37,861 bases of DNA from Patescibacteria group bacterium UBA6263 (GTDB lineage Bacteria > Patescibacteriota > Gracilibacteria > Absconditabacterales > Absconditicoccaceae): positions 1-37,861 of the forward strand of contig DJVF01000045.1 of NCBI GenBank assembly GCA_002441085.1, given 5' to 3'. A program made the position numbers and the translations under genes. The notes beneath the pieces are model-generated. The model saw only the letters and a list, made by a program, of their open reading frames with translations, did no database searches and was not told where the DNA came from. Positions 1 to 13,700 of this stretch are shown piece after piece; within the stretch, counting starts at the first letter, position 1; each line of letters starts with the position of its first letter.

Positions 1-493
1 TCTTCAAAAAGTACCACTAAACACTATACGAATAATTGCTATAAGCTTAACTGTAGTTTGGTTGATTTCAATGCTAGCTATCCTTGCTAGAATTCCCCAA
101 AGTTTAAGACCTATGTATGAAGATCTTATTTCAAAAAGAAAAACATTCGTAAAAAATGAGATTTTACCGGAAATGTTGTCTTCATTAGAAAAAGAAGGCT
201 TTACATTCAATCAAGATTTTGAGAAAAATCTTTTTAGCTGGATTGGAGGGCAGACAGATTGGATAAGCGATGGTAGGTTAATCTGTCATCAAATTATAGA
301 CGATAGGTCTCTTTTGATAAAAAAAAATAGAATAACTTATCGTGTTTTCTATTGGGCATATCGGACAGGTCTTTTTATCACACCGGATAATCTTTCTAAA
401 ACTTCTTTTGTTGTACGTACTTGTAATTTTGTTTGGATGATATCAGCAGTATCAGTAGAAGAAAGTGGTGAATCTATATTAATCAACAAATAA
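1..493 (+). CDS. Partial unknown membrane-anchored protein
   Basis: The frame is open from base 2 to a TAA at 491-493, so the 5' end lies outside the window. The visible part starts with a hydrophobic segment rich in Ile, Leu and Val (about residues 8-30), probably one membrane helix, followed by a charged soluble part of about 130 residues. I do not recognise the family. All six or so glycines are GGN and there is no in-frame UGA. Ile is mostly ATT/ATC, unlike the ATA-rich genes from 1206 onward. It lies 13 bases upstream of the next gene, probably in one operon with it. Both genes look compositionally foreign to the rest of the window. Confidence 0.55.
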   Translation, partial: LQKVPLNTIRIIAISLTVVWLISMLAILARIPQSLRPMYEDLISKRKTFVKNEILPEMLSSLEKEGFTFNQDFEKNLFSWIGGQTDWISDGRLICHQIIDDRSLLIKKNRITYRVFYWAYRTGLFITPDNLSKTSFVVRTCNFVWMISAVSVEESGESILINK

Positions 494-497
494 AAAA

Positions 498-503
498 AAG
501 GAG
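498..503 (+). promoter_or_regulatory. Shine-Dalgarno site AAGGAG
   Basis: AAGGAG stands three bases before the ATG at 507. It supports that start. It is notable because nearly every other gene start in the window lacks such a site. Confidence 0.65.
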
Positions 504-506
504 ATC

Positions 507-1076
507 ATGAAAAATTATGTAAAAATCTTTGAAAAAGAGAACGTGTCTCTTATAAAAGAAACACAAGTCCGTGTTCGTACAACCTTTATTCTTTTCCTTG
601 GCGTTTTCCCTTTAGTATCTGCGGATCTCTTACCTGACATTTGTAAAGATGAAGTTTACTCTGACAAATTTATTGTTTGGATTATTTGCTTTCTTATTGG
701 ACTGATATTTACCTATTTGATAGAAAGACAGATAAAAAAACGATTAAAAACTCAGGCACAATTATTTGCAAGAAATGTCATTATTGCTGATTTGATTAAT
801 CTTTTGAGAACAAGATTTACATTTGGAACCAGTAATGAGTTTATTCAAAATAGTTCCCATGGATATGAATATGGTCTTTCTGAAGACACCTGGTTAAGTT
901 CTTGTTCATTTACAAGTTATTATCGAATTTATTTTAAGGAAGTTGTTTTCCTTGTAAATAATTTGAAGTATAAGTTAACTATGGTTCATTATAACAACAA
1001 TAAGCCATTCCGATTCTATTTTGATATAACCGATTCTGATGGAAGGATTGAGCATAATGTAGAATATGAATTTTAG
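507..1076 (+). CDS. Unknown two-helix membrane protein, 189 aa
   Basis: ATG start with an AAGGAG site, stop TAG at 1074-1076. Two hydrophobic segments are visible, around residues 24-42 (FILFLGVFPLVSA) and 53-70 (FIVWIICFLIGLIFTYLI), followed by a basic stretch and a soluble C-terminal domain of about 110 residues rich in Tyr and Phe. I do not recognise the family. There is no in-frame UGA and every Gly is GGN. The gene is followed at once by a hairpin terminator. Together with the upstream partial gene it forms a block whose translation signals differ from the rest of the window, so it is either transferred from a standard-code organism or joined here by misassembly. Confidence 0.6.
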   Translation: MKNYVKIFEKENVSLIKETQVRVRTTFILFLGVFPLVSADLLPDICKDEVYSDKFIVWIICFLIGLIFTYLIERQIKKRLKTQAQLFARNVIIADLINLLRTRFTFGTSNEFIQNSSHGYEYGLSEDTWLSSCSFTSYYRIYFKEVVFLVNNLKYKLTMVHYNNNKPFRFYFDITDSDGRIEHNVEYEF

Positions 1077-1084
1077 AAGTTTTG

Positions 1085-1111
1085 AGGTCGATATTTTTAT
1101 CGACCTTTTTT
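1085..1111 (+). terminator. Rho-independent terminator
   Basis: Perfect 8-bp stem AGGTCGAT / ATCGACCT with a 6-base AT loop, followed by a run of T. It begins 9 bases after the stop codon at 1076. Confidence 0.85.
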
Positions 1112-1205
1112 CTAAAATAAAAATCTCCTCCAAATTTTTTTCAGAAAAGAATTATTAGTTATAGGGACATGACAGATAACTATCCCCTTCCCATACAACT
1201 ACACC

Positions 1206-1526
1206 TTACTCAATATCATTGATTTGCTGATGTCATTGGATTTTTTTAATAGTTCTATCTATTATCAATCTAGCTATCCTAAGAGGAATCATATCAGATT
1301 GAGAATTTTTGAAAATCATTTTTACACGATCCTCATCTATATCTATCCTATACAGACTATGCATCAATTTATCTCGATCATAATCTATCAAATATTTGAT
1401 TCTTTGGGCTAGCAAAAGTTCCAAATCCCTCAATCCAAAATCAGAAACATCAATATCTTTGGTCTGATATTTTTGCAGTGCAAATTGATTTATTATGATA
1501 TTGATTATATTTTGATCCAAACCCAT
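1206..1526 (-). CDS. Small conserved-looking soluble protein, 106 aa
   Basis: Reads from ATG at 1526 to TAA at 1206-1208. A UGA near the 3' end (1233-1235) is read as Gly, so the standard-code frame is nine residues too short. The predicted protein is soluble, helical and charged, with a stretch around residues 51-95 (LMHSLYRIDIDEDRVKMIF, later IARLIIDRTIKKI). This pattern resembles small uncharacterised proteins of other bacteria with a LYRID motif near a C-terminal LIIxR helix; I recall the pattern but cannot name a family. It is divergent from the giant gene at 1746, with about 220 bases between the two starts, and is the first gene of code-25 character in the window. Confidence 0.55.
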
Positions 1527-1745
1527 GATTTACAACAATTTTTTATTTAAAACCTTTTGACAACATTTCAAATACCAGATATATGACTTTTAAACAAATT
1601 GTCAACTAATCTATCATTATTTTATATATTACAAAGTAATTTAAAAGACTTTTATTGATTTATTTGGCTTTCAAACAAATTCATCTTATAATTACATAAT
1701 AAGCCCAGACTATAATATATTTATCAATCAACCCTATACTCAAAC
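1527..1745. promoter_or_regulatory. Divergent promoter region, -10-like TATAAT at 1711
   Basis: AT-rich intergenic region between divergent starts at 1526 (minus) and 1746 (plus). TATAAT at 1711-1716 is a good -10 match 30 bases before the giant gene's ATG. No convincing -35 box is visible at 16-18 bases upstream. No Shine-Dalgarno site precedes the ATG. Confidence 0.3.
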
Positions 1746-4700
1746 ATGTTTAATCAAAAAAAATACGTTATATTTATGCTTGCTATATACATTTTATCGT
1801 ATATTTTAAATTCAGTTTTTTTTGTAAATTTTGGCAAAATACAAGCAGAGAATCCATTGGAAAGCACAAATATTGTCACCATATTGGTAGATCAAGAGAT
1901 ATATGATGAATTATCTGCAGACATCCAACGATATACCACTCAATATATCCAAAAAGAAATTTCAAATAGCAAAGCAGTTGTATTACCGATAGATATACAA
2001 AATTTCCAAGCTGCAGATATCACAAAGATTTTGGAAAATATGTATTTCGACTGATTGCAAGATGAGACATCGCAATTGGTCTGATTGATATTGATATGAG
2101 ATGTTCCATTGCCTGTAATCAAAAATCAATGATTTATATACCCTAGTATATATCCCTACGTAGATTTTGAAAATCAAAAATTTATATGGAGCGATCTAGA
2201 GCAATATTTTATATACAATGACAATCCCAAATGAGCTCCAGAGATACGACATAGTATCATCAATTACAAAGACGACATCAATGAGTACAAATCATTTTTC
2301 CAAAAATTAAAAACCTATTATGCTAATCCATCTGATTTTGTAGATAGCAAAATACGATACGATGATATAATAGCCAACAAAAATTATTTCTATCAAGAAG
2401 CTCTAGGAGCATATATAAACAATTTTATATATTCCGAAGATATTGGATATCATAGATTCACAGATCTAATGCTCAAAATGATCCAATGAGAACAAAATGA
2501 TAATATCCAGGAATTATTGTGAGAGTACGAATGAGATTTTGTAGATGACAATGGTCAAGTAATCAATGGATACAATCTGCAAAACGATATAGATCAGCTC
2601 AACCAAGCCAAAGCTCCCACCAAAATGCTTCAAAAGATGTTGAAAGAATCCTTCCTCAAAGAATATGACGCCTTAATGTCTACCAATCAATTGGCTCGTA
2701 TCAGAGACAATGTCCAATCAGCATGAAGATGGATACAAACATATACCTTGTCCGGCTGAGCAACAGAACAACGCACATCATTTGATTCACACTATCAAAA
2801 AATCATGCAAAAGGATGATGTGATACTACGTTACAATACAGATTTGTATCCTACACTCATTGAATTCAACAATATATTAGAAAAGTCTGTAGATAAACAA
2901 ATCGAAGATCAAAAATATTATATGAAGACTCCTCTACTCATAGAGTATAATTATTATAAAGATGAGAAAAAATGAATACCATTATTATGAAGAAAATGTG
3001 TTCCAATTATCAACGATACATACAAAAATTATTATTTTGGACAAGATGCTGAATATATACAAAATGTGGAAGATACAAGTATATATAGATGAACATTCAG
3101 CAATCTATCATCCCTATCCAATCTCACTACTACAGATATCCAAAATTCTAGCAACCCATCCACAGACATAGATACCAATCTCAATCTCAAATCTATGTGA
3201 GCATCTTACGACATATTTGCTACTCAAGTACAATGAAACAGATGATTCAATATATTCAACTCTCCTGCAGAGTTTGAGTTGTACTCATGAAGCAAAACCA
3301 ACAAAGTACGAAGCTACCATTGTACCAAACGACTTTGGGGAATCAAACGAGATCGATTGTGTCAAAGAAAAGAATGGAAATGAGAATGACAATGTGATCT
3401 TTCTAATCCAGATAAACAATGAGATTGTGAAACTCCTACTCAATTTGCTCAAAGAAATCGATGATGAGCGTCTCCATTAAACCTCAATAGCGAGAAACTA
3501 CAACAATGAATATATGAACTAAAAGATTTTGATTACAAATCTGCTCGATATCCAATATATGATATAGCATGATCATACAAATTACAACAAACAGAAGCAG
3601 AAGCCAATTCTTTTTTATCAATAAATAAATATGCATCTTTGACTAGGACTCAAAACAAACATTGAGAAGAGAGAGTCTCTACCAATCATGTAACCTATCA
3701 AGGCAAAACATTTTTTGACATATATTGATTTTCAAACAAAAAATGGCTAAATGGAATATATATGAATCTACAAGTCTGAAATGATCAAGCTTGTTGAAAT
3801 GACAAACAAACCTATAAATATAAATTACTAGATACTAGATACTCCAATACTACTATCAAACCTTACCAAGTAGATTGATATGATTACGACAAATTTTGAG
3901 ATCAAAATTACCTAAAAAAATATTATGATTATATCAAGATAGATATAGATGATCTATATACACAAACTCAAACTCAAAAAACACAATTCAATTGAAGCGG
4001 TGGGATTTGACCCATCAATGATTTAAATAATATATCAGAAAATATAAATCAGGCTATCAGTGGAGTCAATCAAATAATCAATTTCAATACAAGCAATATA
4101 TGAAATCAATCACAAATTAGCGATTCTCGATTGGCTAATACCAATCCTAGCAATTTTCAAAATCTATCCTCTCAAGTCAAGACAGGATTAGATATACTAG
4201 GTGATGGAATCATCAATATATCTACCAACAATATACAATACTATATCTCAGTATTGAAAGATACAGCCAAAATCAAAAAAGAATCAGTTGAATTTTTGGC
4301 TTGACGAAAACAATATCTAATTTCCAAATTCAACAATACCAAAATCTTGTACAATAGTTTACAGACAGATATCGAAACTGCACAAAACATATACAATTCT
4401 ATCAATATTACCTGATTGATAGATACTATCCCAGATTTGCAACAAAAAAGAAACGATATCAACGATTTGCAAATGTGTTCATTGACTCCTTGTGGATGTA
4501 CCAGCAATTATGCGACATTATGTAGTGCTATCAATCAAACCATTACCAATATAAATACAATCAAAAATACAGTTAGAGAAATAGCCGAATTCGAAGAATA
4601 CGATGGCTCTACAACCATCATCGCCAAACCATTCGAAGCTATGCACCAATTATTCTCAGGTAATCAATTTTCACAAGATTTGATGTTTTCATTGAGTGAA

Positions 4701-7700
4701 ATCAATAACTTCCAAACTGCTAATGAATGAGCAAATACCGAGCAAATACATTTCCCATGAATGAATATTACCACCCAAGACAGACCAATAGATTCTCCTA
4801 GATATACTACATTCCAATGATTATGATGAAATGTCGTCAAAATGATTTATCCCAATTTATACAAAGTAGAGACATACTATCAAAGCTGAGATACACTTAT
4901 CCTCAAAACTCCTCAAGCGATACAACAAGCTATCAAATCATATCTAATCAAAATAGTCCAAAAATACAACCAGACTCTCCAGACTCAACTGGGACAAAAA
5001 ACCAATTTCTACAATACAAAGGCCAATGCTTTCAATTATTTACAAAATGTAGATCCTCTAGCTAGCCCCAATCGTAATTATCAATTATTTGATGAACAAC
5101 ATCTTATACAGACAATATGAGAAGATAATATAAAAATCATATCCCAAATATTATATTATCACAACATCACCAATCAACAAGTCAAAATCTGATCTACAAT
5201 ACTAGAAGATATACAAAACAAAATAGAAACTTTTGATATCAATCAAAAAATTTCTGATGTAATGTCAGACTATCTTATACAAGATAATGATAAGTGAGCG
5301 CTCATCACACCAAGCTACAATGCCAAATGATATGAAGTATGATTTCTCAATTCAGATTGACAAGATTATATCAATAGCAAACCTACCCCAAATTTTATCA
5401 AACAAATCCAAACAGCCAAAGAAACATTCAAAGAAAACAATAGATCCAACCAAATACCTCCAGAAAAGTCTGAATTTGAACAACAAATAAATGATGAATG
5501 TGGTGTTGACGAAAATTGATCAGTTTTGCTTATAAAATTTAGTCCTATCAGCTCGCCTTGGACCAAAGCATTTGCATGCTGGATCAAAAAAACTCTAGAA
5601 AAACCATTTTCAATAAGCGTCAAATTTCCATTTGAAATGCGAGATACTTGATGAAATTTCCTGGAAGATACATCTAGTTTTCTAAAACAAAATTTTATAA
5701 GGAGCGAAGATCGAACCAACCAAGCACAAGCATTTGGATCTCAATTCACAGCTATCAATCCAGACTCGTTCAATCAAGAAGCTATCTCCAATGCCAGCGA
5801 TCAACAAGCAGTTACACTACAAGAAATACTATCTTATGTACAAACCAAAACCCAAAAACCATCACTAAGCATGACCAGCAACACATGAAATCTGGAAATA
5901 TTATCCAACAAAGATATTGGGAATATCAAAATGAGTATATATTCCACATGAGATGATTGTCTATCTTCACCTAGCAATTCCAACAATTTATGTTCCAATC
6001 CTATCCAAAAAACTTTCAATCCTTATACACAAAAATTAGACATTCCAATCAAAGTCAAAGACAACCACGCTGGTACGACTATTATCACATTCCAATTATG
6101 TTTGCCCAATACCAATACCTGCGTCAAAAAGACACAAAAAATCAGCATATTACCATGAGATATCCAACAAATACAGATCATCACGCCAGACAACAAACTC
6201 ATGGCAGGATCTCAAATGCCAATATTGGTCAAATGATTAGATCAATACCAAAACAACGTATGACAGATCCTCAAAAATTTTTATATATCAGTATCTACAG
6301 GCGAGATATCCAATGGAAGTTCCAGATGACAATCTATCAGATTCAACAACTTCAATGAATCTAATTTTATATATTATGCACCTATAGATAGTCCATCTAT
6401 ACAAACTGTTAGTATTTCCATATCATGAGATAATACATCAATATCTGCAAACAAAAACATCAATATCATCAAATGAATCCCTCTTGCCAAATATAGCAGC
6501 AAAACAGTTTACCAAGTATCAAACAACAACATCATCAGTTGAATTATAGATTTTTCTCTACCTGGGAATTCAGATTATTATCATTTTGATGACAATTTAT
6601 GAATCCAACAAATCAATCAAAATACATTACCCAAAGTAAGCTTGCAAATATTGACTACAGATTGAGCAAATATACCAGTCACAACTTTTGCAAATATCAA
6701 AGCTCAAAACAATTTAGTCAAAATAGGTCAAGTACAATCTCGCAACAGGACAGTGAGATCATGATCCAATATAATAGATGCTCAACAAATGTGATTCTAT
6801 GCACAAAACAGTTTCCAGATACAAAGCTGAAAACTGGATATATATATGTACCCAAATTTCAAAGCTTGAGATGATACATTGATCATAGATATACCATGAA
6901 TCCCCACTATACATATACCTATACAAATCAAATCTTGACCAGCTACAGTAGTCAAAATCAAAACTGAGAAAACATCTATATTAACCAATCAATCTACAAG
7001 CTGATCTATATATGTCACAGATTTTCGATGAAATACTTTTATAGATCCAGTAAATATCAAAATATGAACAATCTGACCTATGAGCATAAATTGATTAAAT
7101 AGCAATCCCAAAACTCTGACAATATTATGATGAGCCTACCATTTCCAAGTATCTGGCAAAGAGACATGATGATTATGATATATATTTGCCAATATAGATT
7201 GACTAAGCCTCAATCAACAAGACGCCGGATATGCAGATCTCATAGTCCAAAAAAGCGTCATACCCACAGAGAAACTAAATATAATGTATCTAAATTTATT
7301 TTGAACAGATCGAGGTAACCAACGATGATATTTCTCTGAAAACCAAAACTTTATCCAACAATTGATGACAGGGTCAGACAAACTGATTGCTACTACTACA
7401 TCTCTAATAGACATAAATAAAATCAAAAAAATAGAATATTTGGTCAACCAAAATTGACAAATCCAAAATCCACAAAACATATATACCAAGCTATCTTCCA
7501 ACAAAGTTAAACGAGAATTTAGGATAGATTGAATATGAGAGGTTTCTTTTGATAACCAAGATTTCAACTTGATACAGATAGATCCAGATGATACTAATAA
7601 CTACGATAATTTGCAGACGATATTGCAAAACAATATAAACAAAAATATTTTCTATTATATACCACAAACATTAAACACTCAGATCACAGAAAACACAGTC

Positions 7701-10700
7701 AATCAAAACAATATTATTATAAATTCCAAATCAGTTTTTGATACATTGTGAAATATAGACGACAATATATCTATACAATTGAGCGACAAAAAGATTGGTC
7801 ATCTCAACCAACGACAAGTATTTCTATGAGAAGAAATTATTTGAACTCTTTTGATACACATAGGACAAACGCCTCTAATAGTAGGCAAAAAAATAATCGC
7901 AAAGATCAACGTATCCAATATCTCATATGAAAACACCATAGTATTTGGAGAATGATCCACCAATGGTAAAAAATGAATCTGATTTTACAATCCTGATTCT
8001 ATATTCCCTCAAGCAAGCAAATGATACAATTCTGTAGAAGATAGTTTTGATCCTACATTAAATATATGATTTAGATGAGATTTCAAAAACATCACATCAT
8101 TTGCATGATGAGAAAACGTATGAGATGCTACCAAAAATTTTGCATCAGAATTTTTGATAAATTATTGAGACCCTCTGGTCAAGAGATTGGACAAAAACAC
8201 CAATGTACAACTTACAGATTATGATGGCTGATTATGAAAAATCATATATTCTGACCCAGATAGGACTATATTCAAAGTCCAAAGTATAGATTTCAACAAT
8301 GATTGATTAGAAGATTTTGTGATAGCTTATACAGATGGAACTATCAAGTTAATTAAAAATTATTGATGAACAAATCCATATCACAATCTACAAGAACTAT
8401 CTATATTAGCCGAATGAATCACTCAACTATATGTATGAGATGTAGATTGAAATGGATATGATGACATCATAGTACGCACCAGATCCAATCAACTCAGGAT
8501 CTATATCAATCAATTTGGAATATTTGACGTAGATTGATATCTGGCTTGTTTAAATACCAATGTACAAGTATGAGAAATCGCCCAATTGTGAGAAGACCTA
8601 TCATGAATAGATCAGATTTTTTTGGAAGATATGAACAAAGACAACAAAATAGATATCGTCACCAATGATAAATCATGATTTATCAAAATCTTCTATTGAT
8701 GAAACAACAATCCCCAATGATATGCAAACTATGTATCCAAGCTCAAATATACTTGTGACGATGATCGATATGCTAGACAATCAGTCAATCAAAATACCAA
8801 AGTTGTCAAAAGATTTTGAATCAAATTGGATTCAAATAGCAAAATATTGGATGATAGTTTGATTCGCCGACAATGAATTACTCAGCCCAATCCTGAAGAA
8901 AAATATCAGACACAACAAGACATACAAGATGCTGGAGTCAACATAGATAGCAATCAACTAAACAATTATCTAAACAATACAGATCCCAAAAATATAGATA
9001 AAGATCAACTAATGGATATGGTTGGGCCACAAAATTTTGATGTAAACCAAATGATATCTCAATGAGCCCAAAATTATACAAAATATGTACCAGATCCTAT
9101 ATGAATACCTCTACAATATGAGTCCATGACAGGAGAAAATATTTTGTTTACGCCACTTTGATTTATCACAGATCAAGACCCCATACAAGCATACAAAACT
9201 TATCAAGATATCAATTGAGATATATTACAAGACTGAGATCTAGTCAAGGTCACTGTCACCATCCAAGCCAAACAAAACTTTGTATGAACATTTATAGACA
9301 AAATTTCTTGACCTTGGCAAATCGTAATGCATCCTGAGTGAAATATCAAACATTTCCGATTCAAAACAGGTACAGATATTTCCGATATCAAAATGCATTG
9401 GAATCTGGATTATGGATACTCATATATGTTGGATAATCTAGAGATAGCTGCATGATCTTCAATACAATTTTACTATCGATTAAATTATACTGCACAAGAC
9501 AATGATAGGATGCAAATAGAAATTAGAGACGTACAATGAAAAGATTATTCATACAAAGATTACAATCCTATATGACAATATACATTGGATAACTATCCAG
9601 AAATAGTAAGCAAACCCGCAGATGGATGTGCTCAGCACATGACTGTATTTCTAAACAACAAAACCAACAATTCCAAAAACTATGACGAAAAATTTGTCGA
9701 TCTACAAAGGATTATACAAACATATTCCCAAGAACAACAAGATCAATACCAAGATACAATGGCCCAAATATCGACAATGATGTCAGATATACAATGAGAA
9801 GCAGATGTAAGCCAATTTGTATGAAGTGATACTTTTGAGACATTCAAAGTCACAGACCTATTGTGACAAGCACTCAATGGATGAGTCAATATCAATCTGT
9901 GAATCCTAGATGAAAAAGCCAAAGAAATCAATGATAAAATAGATTGAGCCGTCAATTGACTGTGTCAATGATTCAAATTATGATGAGAATCTTGTGGTGG
10001 TCTACCAATCCCTTTCAATCAAGCATTTTTAGCCCCATGAAAATATCATTTATTTGGCTGTTACGGTTTACCACCAGTTGATGCTCTTCTTTGATGATGA
10101 GTACCAATGTTGTTCTTCCCATGAACACTCCAAACTGTTGTATGACCTATACCAATGATAGGTAACTGATTTATACCAATAGTACAACAACAAAATCCAG
10201 GTAGTGATTGATTTAAATTTTCAGGTCCAGGCTGAGTATATCCATCTGTATTTAGATTATACATAGCGCCTACACTCACAATGCAAATAGGTATAGCTAT
10301 GTGTCTAGGGCCATATACACTTTGAGCCAATATACCCAAACCATTTAGAGATGTTGCATGAAATTGTATAGTAGTCGCAGTACCTATACCACTTCCTTGT
10401 GGTAAACAGTCCAATTCTACGACCCAGACAGACCAATATCCACAATGGATGAACGAGATATCTCCAAATACCAATGACAACAGCAATTCTTGTAATAGTT
10501 CTATATGACCATCAGCTATAAACAATGGGTATGCTCCATCTCCATTCCAATTGGTATGAGCATCATCCAACAATAGCTCAAACTATACACCAGTAGTAGC
10601 ACAATGATCTTATGCTTTTGGATTTGTACAGATAGATAGAGATCCTGCTAAATCACAAGATGATATCAAACCTCTAGAAGTTAGCGTATGATGAGTCAAA

Positions 10701-13700
10701 TTACAATGATGAAAAAATATAGTCAATCAGATCAAATGATGAGCTATACAATGACTCAAAAAAATTATCATAAACAACCGATTAGATAGACAAATCAAAT
10801 ATGTAATGAACAATTTCACACAAATGGATGTCACCATACATCTACCAAATTTTGATAATTTGACTAAATGATTGGATTCTCAAAGCTTCAATGATACTCT
10901 AGATCAGTTAAACAAACAAGCCTGTGAAGAAAAATCCCGAGAACGAAATCAAGAAGCTGAGCAATGCATTAGCCCCAAACAAAAAATATGTGATTCCAAT
11001 CAAGGCACACGAAACAAACAAAGTGAAAAATGTGTTGTAGATGATGAAAACAAACAAATACAGATCAATAAACAATATTGTGATATGGATCTATGAAAAC
11101 GAAACAACGAAAACAATAAATGTGACACTATATCTACATTGGACAAAATCAAAGAAAACAAATGAATAGAAAAATCTCAATTGGATACTCTATCTGATGA
11201 ATTTGCCAATCCTTTTGAATATATTGCTACATTATTCAAAGATATCCCTCTCATCAATATAAACCAAAAAAACGTCAACATCAAAATACCAATGATATAT
11301 TCTGAAGATATCAATGCATATTCCAACTATCTCTTACAGCGAAAACTCATCAACTTGTGAGAAAAAGATGCAAACTGAAATTTGGTCAGAGAAGGAATCA
11401 TCCACGAATGGCAAAATCTGATATATGCTATATTATGAAGATGTGCAACAGATCCAGCCAAGGTACAACAAAAAGAATGATTAAAACAAAAATACGAAGA
11501 AACAAAAACTCAAGTACAAGCAGCCACTACATGAGTATATCTCAAACAATGTCAAAATATATTTGGAGAAAACAAATTTGAAAAAATATTGGACTGATTT
11601 ATCACCTTAGAAAATAATACCGCAACATTAGAAAGAACTATCACATCCAATCTAAATACACTTCAACTATATAAAAAGTTCCCATTAGAACTATATGAAT
11701 GGATGCATATATATGACAAATATCTAGGAGAGATATCTTCATTGATTTCCAATTTTGTAGGCAAAATAACATACCGAATCGATACCAATGCAAATAGATA
11801 TTCACAATACGTAAATAGCATGATCACACTCATATGAATCATCAAAACATATCAAATACTGATAGACTTTTCAGTCAATCGATCTGAAAGATGTGGTAGC
11901 TGTTCAAATGATACTTATGATTCATATTCATGTAGCTTGTCTATGCTATGTCCCAATATAGAATTACCCATTATACCTATACCATCATTCAAGATACCAA
12001 ATATTATAATAGATCTTTCTAATATCAATCTATGAATAGATATTTTGATGCCCAAGGTAAATTTTACGCCTACCAAAGTAGCATTGGTCCAGATACCCAA
12101 TCTACCAGAACCGCCCAATTACAATATCGATATAGATATAGATATTCTAGACCTATTGGGATTGAAAATACCTCAATTACCACTATTACCACAGCCACCA
12201 CAATTACCACAACCACCATCATTGATACCTACTGTGGAAATAGATTTGCCAGTATTACCTCCAGCTCCTAGACTACCAGAGATACCCACCACAATCAAAA
12301 CTAGTCTCAAAACAGCAGAGACAATAGGTAAGATATTGTGTATAGTCAAATGACAGATATGACTAGTCGGAGAAAAATGAGTCAAAGCCAAGATAGAACA
12401 ACTTACCCAAAGATCATACGATGTACCTTTCTTTGACTTTATGGATCTAACAACCAAATTTAAAGACCCACCATTACAATGATTTGATTATCAAATAGAT
12501 TCATATGTCAATCTACAGTTCAATTTCAATTGAGTCTATGATATATTCAATTGATTAGCCACACAAATCAACAAAGTTTCTAGATGATTTGAAAAAATCA
12601 CGGAACAATCTGTATCAGATGTGACAGAGACATTGAACAACAATGCAGTTACAGATGGATTTGGCAATATACAATGATGAACAAATATAGATATAACAGC
12701 ATCTGTAGACTATGGTCAAGATAATCTAGTAGACGCCCAACAAGCCAAAGATTGACTATTGGATGGATTGGCATATTTTCAATCAGTGTCTTCAGATACC
12801 AAAACCAATAGACAAATCCAACAAGTTATACAAGATGTACAATCTGTAAATATCAGCGCACCCAACCAAATCAAAAATATTGAACAACAAGCGCAAGATC
12901 TGATATCCAAACAAAAACAAGAAAACATTATTTTAGCTCAAAATATCCAAACAGATTATGATGGATTTATCAAAAGCATAGAATCTAGATGAAGCATATT
13001 GGCCACCAATGATCAAACCATACAACTAAAAGCTGATCTTTTTAAAATACCACAAGACACACAAAAATTGCTATTGGCTCAAGAAAATCCTATATCTACC
13101 TATACCAACCAACAAAGCAAGATAGTCAAATGATATCTAAATGCATTAGATCAAAATGATGCAGATTGACTAAATATGGATCAATCTACATATATTAGCT
13201 CAATCAACTATCTCAGCAATCTAGATAAAAAGATCCAACTAGTTTCCAAACAATTAAACAAAAGCCAGGTAGCCAAAGCCGATTATACACCCAACAATAT
13301 ATTATCTACCACAGACGCTAGACCTCTAATATCTCAAAACAACTGATCTTCAAACAGTTCTGATGCCAATATCTGATGATATTGAGATATATCTTCATTT
13401 GTAGATTGAGTTTTGGTCAAGACATATAGCTGAGGAGATACTCTAATGGTCAATACAGTATATGATACTGAGTTTATCAAAAATATCCAAACCAACTACT
13501 ATCAACAAGACATAAACAAAGATAACCAAAAAGATCTCATAATGCGAGATGCTCACAATATATATGCTAAATATAATAATCAACAAGATTCCAATCCAAA
13601 TACAAAATATTATAACAACTATTATATATACAAAAACTGACTCACTGATCCTCAAAAGCTATCAACAATCACACAAGACTGATACTTGCAAGTCAATGAT

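Noticed and set aside
10061..10573. A 170-codon minus-strand frame opposite the giant gene
   Set aside because: It has no recognisable domain or leader and lies fully inside a much longer plus-strand frame whose UGA usage is consistent. The hydrophobic Gly/Pro-rich sense strand explains the antisense opening.
12032..12271. Plus-strand frame with a Thr/Ile repeat tract
   Set aside because: It is the shifted reading of the proline-rich tract of the giant protein, as the frame-0 reading joins both flanks.
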